The position numbers and the translations under genes are program-made. Below the pieces are notes generated by a model, which saw only the letters and a list, made by a program, of their open reading frames with translations, did not search any database and had not been told where the DNA came from. From JANFXS01 sp022791155 (GTDB lineage Bacteria > Bacillota > Clostridia > Lachnospirales > Anaerotignaceae): a DNA stretch of 7,405 nucleotides. This document shows, piece after piece, positions 1 to 5,104 of this stretch. The stretch lies in the NCBI GenBank assembly GCA_949743895.1, contig CATJUX010000110.1, positions 1 through 7,405 of the forward strand. The letters are read 5' to 3'. Numbering within the stretch: the stretch's first letter is position 1; each line of letters starts with the position of its first letter.

Positions 1-2
1 AG

Positions 3-575
3 GAAGCATATGGTGAATATTTTAAATATATATTTATTGGTTACATGATGACAGTTTTGATTGTTGCTGTATTGCTTGGCATTTGTTTGAGCAGTAAATT
101 TCATTGTTTTATTATGTTTTCATTAAATAAAATATTGATCAAAACTAAGTTTAGCAATGGAATTGAATTGATAGAAAGAAAACTTAATACTCTTAGAAAC
201 GAAACAGGCATGGTTTTGAAAAACAAGAAAAGTTCTGTTAAGATAATTCTTCTTCAATTTCTGAAACTTACATTTTGGTATGTCATTCCATATATTTCGT
301 TCAAAGGAATGGCCGCTTCAGTTCAGTTGACGGCTTTTCGTTCAACAAGCATAATTGCATTGGTTACATCACTTGTTGGGGTTGTTCCGTCTCCTGGAAA
401 TGTGGCCAGTGCTGAAATTATATTCACACTTTTGTTTTCAGCTGTGGTTGACGAAACTCTTGCCACAGCAGCTATGATAGTATATAGATTTTCAACATAT
501 TATATGGCGTTTTTTGTGTCAGTTTTTGTATATCTTTTCTGGATTTTGATTAATAGGATAGCTAAAAGGGCTTAA
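3..575 (+). CDS. Lysylphosphatidylglycerol synthase TM-region / flippase-like membrane protein, C-terminal part (partial at left edge)
   Basis: The reading frame is open from the first complete codon to a TAA at 573-575, giving 190 residues with no start in view; the ATGs at 45 and 48 sit inside a hydrophobic helix and are unlikely to be starts. At least five hydrophobic segments are visible, near fragment residues 9-28, 80-99, 115-130, 138-150 and 164-183, separated by a basic loop. The segment PSPGNVASAE (129-138) followed by a conserved Arg at 162 in IVYRFSTYY matches the P-x-PGG-x-G-x-x-E ... R signature near the C-terminus of the LPG_synthase_TM family (PF03706, the membrane half of MprF, also YbhN/UPF0104), with the second Gly changed to Asn. 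Such proteins are integral to the cytoplasmic membrane and are linked to lipid flipping or modification; the substrate of this stand-alone type is generally unknown. No lysyl-transferase domain follows. Family assignment is fairly secure, function is not. Confidence 0.8.
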   Translation, partial: EAYGEYFKYIFIGYMMTVLIVAVLLGICLSSKFHCFIMFSLNKILIKTKFSNGIELIERKLNTLRNETGMVLKNKKSSVKIILLQFLKLTFWYVIPYISFKGMAASVQLTAFRSTSIIALVTSLVGVVPSPGNVASAEIIFTLLFSAVVDETLATAAMIVYRFSTYYMAFFVSVFVYLFWILINRIAKRA

Positions 576-615
576 AATGTGATTTAGAAATTTATAAACG
601 CAAAAATGAACTATA

Positions 616-632
616 TAGTAATTTATTTACTA
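616..632. repeat. Short inverted repeat at the -35 region (possible operator)
   Basis: TAGTAA and TTACTA form a perfect 6-base inverted repeat with a 5-base centre. It overlaps the place where the -35 box of the promoter for the LarA-like gene would lie, a usual position for a repressor site. In such AT-rich sequence a repeat of this size can arise by chance, and I do not recognise a specific regulator motif. Confidence 0.25.
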
Positions 633-651
633 ATGGAAATTTGTGTATAAT
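623..651 (+). promoter_or_regulatory. Probable sigma-A type promoter of the LarA-like gene
   Basis: A perfect TATAAT -10 box lies at 646-651. The -35 region 17 bases upstream is TTATTT (623-628), a poor match to TTGACA, so the promoter may be weak or activator dependent. Transcription would start near 658, giving a leader of about 95 bases before the ATG at 753. The gap after the membrane protein stop and the absence of other promoter-like sites support independent transcription of the LarA-like gene. Confidence 0.5.
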
Positions 652-700
652 ATGGATAGACAAAGAATGTAAAGTGAAATAAAATTATATCATAAATAAT

Positions 701-733
701 AGACTGTTTATAGTCTGGAAAAGCATGGCTTTT
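701..733 (+). promoter_or_regulatory. Two small tandem hairpins in the leader just upstream of the RBS
   Basis: AGACT (701-705) pairs with AGTCT (712-716) around a 6-base loop, and AAAAGC (719-724) pairs with GCTTTT (728-733) around a 3-base loop. The second ends five bases before the AAGGAG ribosome binding site. Their position suggests an effect on mRNA stability or translation start. The stems are short, and I could not match them to a known riboswitch class. Confidence 0.3.
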
Positions 734-737
734 GAAA

Positions 738-743
738 AAGGAG
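738..743 (+). promoter_or_regulatory. Ribosome binding site that fixes the start of the LarA-like gene
   Basis: AAGGAG stands nine bases before the ATG at 753. An in-frame TTG at 732 would place this site inside the coding region and has no Shine-Dalgarno sequence at a useful distance, so ATG 753 is preferred as the start. Confidence 0.85.
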
Positions 744-752
744 AGTGTGAAT

Positions 753-2063
753 ATGAAATTTATTGAGTTCCCTGAAATGAGTTTCAAAGTTGAGGGCATG
801 GAAGGAATTAAAATACCAACAATGGTAAAGATACGTCAGAAGTATGACGACAGCAAAACTGAAGATATACCAGGAACTTTAGTGGCTGAAATGGAAAAAC
901 TTGGTAATAAAGGTGATCTGAAGGACAAAAGAATAGCTATAACGGCTGGAAGCCGAGGCATACCTCATATCGATGTTATAATAAAGACAATTTGTGACAA
1001 GCTCAAAGAATGGGGAGCAAAGCCTTTTATTGTTCCAGCAATGGGAAGCCATGGCGGTGGAACGGTTGAAGGAAACCTTGAAATTATAAACGGATATGGC
1101 ATCACAGAGGAGGCGATGGGAGTTCCAATATTGGCGAGCATGGAAGTTGTCTTGGTTGGTGAAATGCCTGATGGAACACCAATTTATTGTGACAAAAATG
1201 CCTATGAGGCTGATGGAATTGTGTTGCTGAACAAAGTTAAGCCACACACCGACTTTAAGGGAGAGCACGAGAGCGGCTTGCTCAAAATGATTGCCATTGG
1301 ACTTGCAAAACATAAAGGCGCTTCATGGTTCCATATGCAGGGATTTGACACTTTTGCAGAAAGGATCCCAATTGTAGCAAAAGAGTTTCTCAAAAAAATG
1401 AATGTAGTTTTTGGTGTTGGTCTTGTGCAAAATGCATATGATGAAATTTGTCTCATTGAAGTGATGGAAAAGGACAAAATTGTTGAGAGAGATCATGCCA
1501 TGCTTATGGTTGCCAAAGAAAAACTGGCAAAACTTAAGTTTGACAACATTGACGTTCTTGTTGTTGATAAAATTGGAAAAAATATAAGTGGTGAAGGGCA
1601 TGATCCAAATGTGACTGGAAGAAGTTTTATGCCTGGGTTTGAAGACGATTTCCATACACAAAAATTGTTTATAAGAGGTTTAACTGCTGAGTCACATCAT
1701 AACAGTTGTGGCCTTGGGGGCGCTGACATAACAACAAGACGTTGTCTTAATGACGTTGATTGGGAAAGCTCATGGATCAATCTTGGAACAAACACAATGA
1801 TTGATGGCGGAAAAATACCTATGTATCTGAACAATGACAGAGAAGCGCTTCTTCTTGCCATACGCACTTGCCGGAAAATTGACTATAACAAAGCAAGAGT
1901 CGCAAGGATACCTGACACACTGCATCTTGACGAGATTGAGATTTCAGTTGACATTATCCCTGATATAAAAGACCGTGAAGATGTTGAAATAATCAGCGAG
2001 CCATATGAACTGCCTTTTGATGATGAAGGATTCATGATAGACTGGTTTGATGAAAAGAAATAA
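753..2063 (+). CDS. LarA-like protein (DUF2088, nickel-dependent lactate racemase superfamily)
   Basis: The protein has 436 residues, close to the usual length of LarA and its homologues. Those enzymes racemise or epimerise 2-hydroxy acids by transient hydride removal using a nickel-pincer nucleotide cofactor. Residues that line up by spacing with Lactiplantibacillus LarA are visible: Arg68 in AGSRGIP (LarA Arg75), His100 in PAMGSHGGG (His108, catalytic base), His165 in KVKPHTDFKG (His174, second base, three residues further from the lysine than in LarA), Lys178 in ESGLLKM (Lys184, cofactor attachment) and His194 in SWFHMQGF (His200, nickel ligand). The KPHTDF...ESGLLKMIAIGLAKHKGA block is typical of the LarA-homologue branch distinct from true lactate racemase, so the substrate cannot be named. 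No signal peptide or membrane segment is seen, so it should be cytoplasmic. The C-terminus is strongly acidic. No larB, larC or larE cofactor-synthesis gene is in the window. It appears monocistronic, with its own promoter and terminator. Start chosen by the AAGGAG site. Confidence 0.85.
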   Translation: MKFIEFPEMSFKVEGMEGIKIPTMVKIRQKYDDSKTEDIPGTLVAEMEKLGNKGDLKDKRIAITAGSRGIPHIDVIIKTICDKLKEWGAKPFIVPAMGSHGGGTVEGNLEIINGYGITEEAMGVPILASMEVVLVGEMPDGTPIYCDKNAYEADGIVLLNKVKPHTDFKGEHESGLLKMIAIGLAKHKGASWFHMQGFDTFAERIPIVAKEFLKKMNVVFGVGLVQNAYDEICLIEVMEKDKIVERDHAMLMVAKEKLAKLKFDNIDVLVVDKIGKNISGEGHDPNVTGRSFMPGFEDDFHTQKLFIRGLTAESHHNSCGLGGADITTRRCLNDVDWESSWINLGTNTMIDGGKIPMYLNNDREALLLAIRTCRKIDYNKARVARIPDTLHLDEIEISVDIIPDIKDREDVEIISEPYELPFDDEGFMIDWFDEKK

Positions 2064-2072
2064 TTAACATAA

Positions 2073-2111
2073 AAAGCAAAACCGTTCCTTTGATGGAGCG
2101 GTTTTTGCTTT
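2073..2111 (+). terminator. Rho-independent terminator, probably bidirectional
   Basis: Ten bases after the LarA-like stop, the arm 2073-2088 pairs with 2095-2111 around a 6-base loop (TTTGAT). It gives 16 pairs, including one G-T pair, and a single bulged T at 2102. The 3' side runs into a T-rich tract; on the other strand the A-run at 2071-2075 gives the T-tract. It can therefore end transcription of both the LarA-like gene and the convergent kinase operon. Confidence 0.9.
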
Positions 2112-2124
2112 ATTTGAATAATTA

Positions 2125-2149
2125 AACCCACTGGCTGTGCCAGTGGGTT
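2125..2149 (-). terminator. Perfect 11-bp hairpin, likely terminator of the kinase operon
   Basis: AACCCACTGGC (2125-2135) and GCCAGTGGGTT (2139-2149) pair perfectly around a 3-base loop. The hairpin lies 25 bases beyond the kinase stop, and on the minus strand it is followed by TTTAATTATT, which suits a terminator for the minus-strand operon. On the plus strand no T-tract follows. Its GC content is well above the surroundings, so an origin as a mobile-element end hairpin is an alternative. Confidence 0.7.
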
Positions 2150-2174
2150 GGTGGAACATTTTAGTTAAATGGTT

Positions 2175-4718
2175 TCATTTTTTTATATATTTTTCAAGTA
2201 TTCTTGAAACTTCGCGCATGTCTATCGGTTTGGATACATGGGCATTCATGCCGTGTTCAAGGCAACGCTTGATGTCTTCTGAAAACGCATCAGCTGTCAT
2301 AGCTATGATAGGAATGTTGGCATCAGCACGATCCAACTCACGTATAGTTTTAGATGCGTCATAACCATTCATAACCGGCATTCTTATGTCCATAAGAATG
2401 GCAGAATAATATCCAACAGGTGACTTACAAAGCATATCAACACAAATTTGGCCATTTTCAGCATGATCCAATTCAAGCCCTAATTCGGAAAGCAGTTCAT
2501 AAGCGATTTCCCAATTCAATTCATTGTCTTCAGCCAAAAGTATTTTCTTTCCATTGAAATTGGCTTCGTTTTCCAAAGTTTCTTCAACAGCAACTTCTGA
2601 AGAATCGATATAGGGCTTTAATCCATAAAACAATGTTGACTTAAACAATGGTTTAGATATAAATCCACTCACTCCAGCAGCTCTCGCATCATTTTCAATA
2701 TCATTCCAATCATAGGCTGATATTAATAGAATAGGTATTTCTTCGCCCATTTTTTTGCGTATTCGGCGTGCTGTTTCTATGCCATCGATGCCTGGAAGTT
2801 TCCAATCAAGAAGAATGATGTGATAGTCATCGTTTCTTTTGTGACGTTCTTCAACCATTTCTATTGCGCTTTCGCCGTCAAGTGTCCAATCAGAAGTTAT
2901 GCCTATAGACTTGAGTGCTTCGACAGTGGTTTCGCAGAGTTGTTTGTCATCATCAACAACAAGCATGTTCCAGGCTGGAAGAACCATGTCAACTTCTTTA
3001 ATAACAGCTTTTTCTAAATCTAAAGTCACATTGAATTCGGTGCCTTTTCCCTGTTCACTTTTTACATCTATGGTTCCGCCCATTGCATCAACAATATATT
3101 TTGTTATTGCCATGCCGAGTCCGCTTCCTTCAGTTCTGTGAACGCGCATATTGTCTTCGCGCACAAACGATTCAAACACTTTTTTCTTAAATTCCTCTGA
3201 CATACCAATTCCAGTGTCTTTCACTTGCAGATGAATTCTTATGTATGAATCTCCACGCGGCGAGTCTTCTTCTTCCAATGTCATGTAAATTGAACCGCCT
3301 TCTGGAGTAAATTTAATGGCATTTGACAGCAAATTGAGCAAAACCTGATTGAGTCTGACGCTATCACAGCATACGTTTTCAGCAGAAATGTCATGTATTG
3401 ATACATTGAATTGTTGCTGTTTTGCCTTAACTTGAGGCTGAACAATGCTCACAATGCTGTCCATAACCTCACGAAGTGAGACTTGATCAATGTTTAGTGT
3501 CATTTTCCCGCTTTCGATTTTTGACATATCAAGCACGTCATTAATGAGTCCAAGGAGTTGTTTGCTTGATAGAGTGATTTTTTTCAAACAATTTTGAACT
3601 TGCTGCGTGTTGTTTATGTTTGCTGTAGCTATGGCTGTCATGCCGACTATGGCATTCATAGGAGTTCTTATGTCATGGCTCATGTTGGAAAGGAACTCAC
3701 TTTTTGCTCTGTTTGCTTTCACAGCTTCACGACGCGCTTTTTCCAAATCATGAATTTGTTGGCGTGTTAGTTTGAAATATTTTAGGAAAACGAACAATAA
3801 TGCTAATAACACCAATGAACAGCTCATGAATATTGTTGTTATCAAATTGTTTGTTAGGTTATTAACGGCTTCATCTAAAGCACCATATGGCAAAATAGTG
3901 ATAAGGTACCACTCTGAATATGAAAGTTTTGTGCAATATAAATGCCGACGTTCCTTGCCGATTTGAAGCACAACAGAATAGTTTTCATCTTTATACATAG
4001 CATTTGTTAGTTCTGATATGTATTTTTCAGCATTTTCAACATCAAATTCATCAAATAAGGCACGTATTCTGTCAAAGTAGCTTTCGCGATAGGCATCGCC
4101 ACTTCTTATGACAAAGCTCCCGTTTTTGCGCACTATGTGTGAATATACAAGTGAATTATTTTTGTCAAGCAGCAATGTGTCCTGCACATATTCCGTTGGA
4201 AGGCCAGCGACAAGCGCGGTGCATTTCTTGCCATTGTTCATTTTGTATTCAGCATTGACGCCAAGAATCACAATTCTGTTTCCAGCGGTATCAGTTCCAA
4301 CTGCAACTTTTTTCTCCTCTTTATTCAAGGAAGTTAAAAATGGTTCAGGATCAATAACTTTCAAAGGGTTTCCATAAATCATGTCAAAACTTCCGTCAGT
4401 GGAATAAAAAGCCAGATAATCAAAACCACGTGCCTTTGCGCTATATGCAAGGTTTTCACGCAGTGCATTATTGTCCATAAGATTTGCGTGTGATGTTTCA
4501 ACTAATGCCTCAAGTTGAGAAAGTCTGAGATCAATGGTTGTTTCAAAGTGCATTGAAATTTGCTCGCTCATGCCAGACATATATATATTGCCGACCTCTG
4601 TGATTGTTTCAGAACTTCTTTTGTTCATGAACACAGCAAGATAGGTGAATACAATAACACATATAATTGAAATAACAATAACGCTTACAGTCAAGAAGTG
4701 GGTTATCCTGTTTTTCAT
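2175..4718 (-). CDS. Membrane-bound hybrid sensor histidine kinase (Cache-like sensor, HisKA, HATPase, two REC domains)
   Basis: The protein has 847 residues. A transmembrane helix at about 9-31 and another at about 290-313 enclose an extracytoplasmic region of about 255 residues that looks like a double-Cache ligand sensor. No HAMP domain is seen; a short charged helical linker (about 317-341) leads straight to HisKA, with phospho-acceptor His348 in SNMSHDIRTP. The ATPase domain has its N-box with Asn462 and Asn466, G1 box DTGIG at 501-505 and G2 box GSGLG at 531-535, so it should be active. Two receiver domains follow: REC1 (about 584-700; Asp589/590, phospho-site Asp638, Ser667, Lys689) and REC2 (about 725-845; Glu730/Asp731, phospho-site Asp777, Thr808, Lys830), both with complete active sites. 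There is no Hpt domain within the protein; the adjacent upstream gene supplies one. AGGAGG at 4729-4734 lies ten bases before the ATG, inside the Hpt gene, and the start overlaps the Hpt stop as TAATG, implying translational coupling. The ligand is unknown. Confidence 0.95.
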   Translation of the reverse strand: MKNRITHFLTVSVIVISIICVIVFTYLAVFMNKRSSETITEVGNIYMSGMSEQISMHFETTIDLRLSQLEALVETSHANLMDNNALRENLAYSAKARGFDYLAFYSTDGSFDMIYGNPLKVIDPEPFLTSLNKEEKKVAVGTDTAGNRIVILGVNAEYKMNNGKKCTALVAGLPTEYVQDTLLLDKNNSLVYSHIVRKNGSFVIRSGDAYRESYFDRIRALFDEFDVENAEKYISELTNAMYKDENYSVVLQIGKERRHLYCTKLSYSEWYLITILPYGALDEAVNNLTNNLITTIFMSCSLVLLALLFVFLKYFKLTRQQIHDLEKARREAVKANRAKSEFLSNMSHDIRTPMNAIVGMTAIATANINNTQQVQNCLKKITLSSKQLLGLINDVLDMSKIESGKMTLNIDQVSLREVMDSIVSIVQPQVKAKQQQFNVSIHDISAENVCCDSVRLNQVLLNLLSNAIKFTPEGGSIYMTLEEEDSPRGDSYIRIHLQVKDTGIGMSEEFKKKVFESFVREDNMRVHRTEGSGLGMAITKYIVDAMGGTIDVKSEQGKGTEFNVTLDLEKAVIKEVDMVLPAWNMLVVDDDKQLCETTVEALKSIGITSDWTLDGESAIEMVEERHKRNDDYHIILLDWKLPGIDGIETARRIRKKMGEEIPILLISAYDWNDIENDARAAGVSGFISKPLFKSTLFYGLKPYIDSSEVAVEETLENEANFNGKKILLAEDNELNWEIAYELLSELGLELDHAENGQICVDMLCKSPVGYYSAILMDIRMPVMNGYDASKTIRELDRADANIPIIAMTADAFSEDIKRCLEHGMNAHVSKPIDMREVSRILEKYIKK

Positions 4719-5077
4719 TATTGAATACCCTCCTGAAATGCCTTGATTGCTGAAACAGTTTGCTGGTAGTCTTTGGTGACCTGTTTCATTATTTCGGCAG
4801 TTTCAGGTTTATTTCCAGTTCTAAGAGCTTCTGTCATTTTGTCGCTTGAATTGAGCAGAGTATCAAAGCTGAGGTTCTGGCACATGCCTTTTATTGTGTG
4901 TGCAGCACGAAATGCCTCTTCATAATCACCTTTTTCCAATGAGCTGCAAAGTAAATCATAGTTTGTGTCGCTCAAAAATTTTATAACAAATTTTTGAACA
5001 ATTTTTTCGTTGCGCAAACGGGCTGTTACATCATCGTAATTTCCGCCCAAAGCTGTATAACATTCTTTTAATGTCAT
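4718..5077 (-). CDS. Stand-alone Hpt (histidine phosphotransfer) protein
   Basis: This small cytoplasmic protein of 119 residues is mostly helical and has no membrane segment. FRAAHTIKGMCQNLSF at 56-71 is the Hpt signature (A-x-x-x-AH-x-L/I-KG), placing the phospho-accepting histidine at His60 and the conserved Lys-Gly at 63-64. Hpt proteins carry phosphate from a hybrid kinase receiver to a separate response regulator and have no kinase activity of their own. Here the gene lies between a hybrid kinase that lacks an Hpt domain and a response regulator, so it very likely links the two. It starts 27 bases after the regulator's stop, with AAGGAG at 5087-5092 nine bases before the ATG, and its TAA overlaps the kinase ATG by one base. 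The start fits both the RBS and the family's normal size. Confidence 0.93.
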   Translation of the reverse strand: MTLKECYTALGGNYDDVTARLRNEKIVQKFVIKFLSDTNYDLLCSSLEKGDYEEAFRAAHTIKGMCQNLSFDTLLNSSDKMTEALRTGNKPETAEIMKQVTKDYQQTVSAIKAFQEGIQ

Positions 5078-5086
5078 TTAATTACA

Positions 5087-5092
5087 CTCCTT
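5087..5092 (-). promoter_or_regulatory. Ribosome binding site of the Hpt gene
   Basis: On the minus strand AAGGAG stands nine bases before the Hpt ATG, inside the 27-base gap after the response regulator. It confirms the start and gives this gene its own strong initiation signal within the operon. Confidence 0.85.
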
Positions 5093-5104
5093 TTTGATTT
5101 TTTC

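Noticed and set aside
45..50. ATG codons at 45 and 48 as the start of the membrane protein
   Set aside because: The frame stays open to the left edge, these codons lie within a hydrophobic helix, no ribosome binding site precedes them, and the family is longer.
719..740. The AAAAGC/GCTTTT hairpin as an attenuator terminator
   Set aside because: The stem is short and AT-rich with a 3-base loop, and it is followed by GAAAAAGG, not a T-tract, so termination is unlikely.
732..752. TTG start seven codons upstream of ATG 753 for the LarA-like gene
   Set aside because: The AAGGAG ribosome binding site lies inside this stretch and is correctly spaced for ATG 753, while the TTG has no such site.
879..1661. 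Open frames on the minus strand opposite the LarA-like gene
   Set aside because: They are antisense to a well-supported conserved protein and show no recognisable domains or ribosome binding sites.
2137..2364. A 75-residue plus-strand open frame in the convergent gap and the kinase 3' end
   Set aside because: It begins in the terminator hairpin loop and runs antisense to the second receiver domain.
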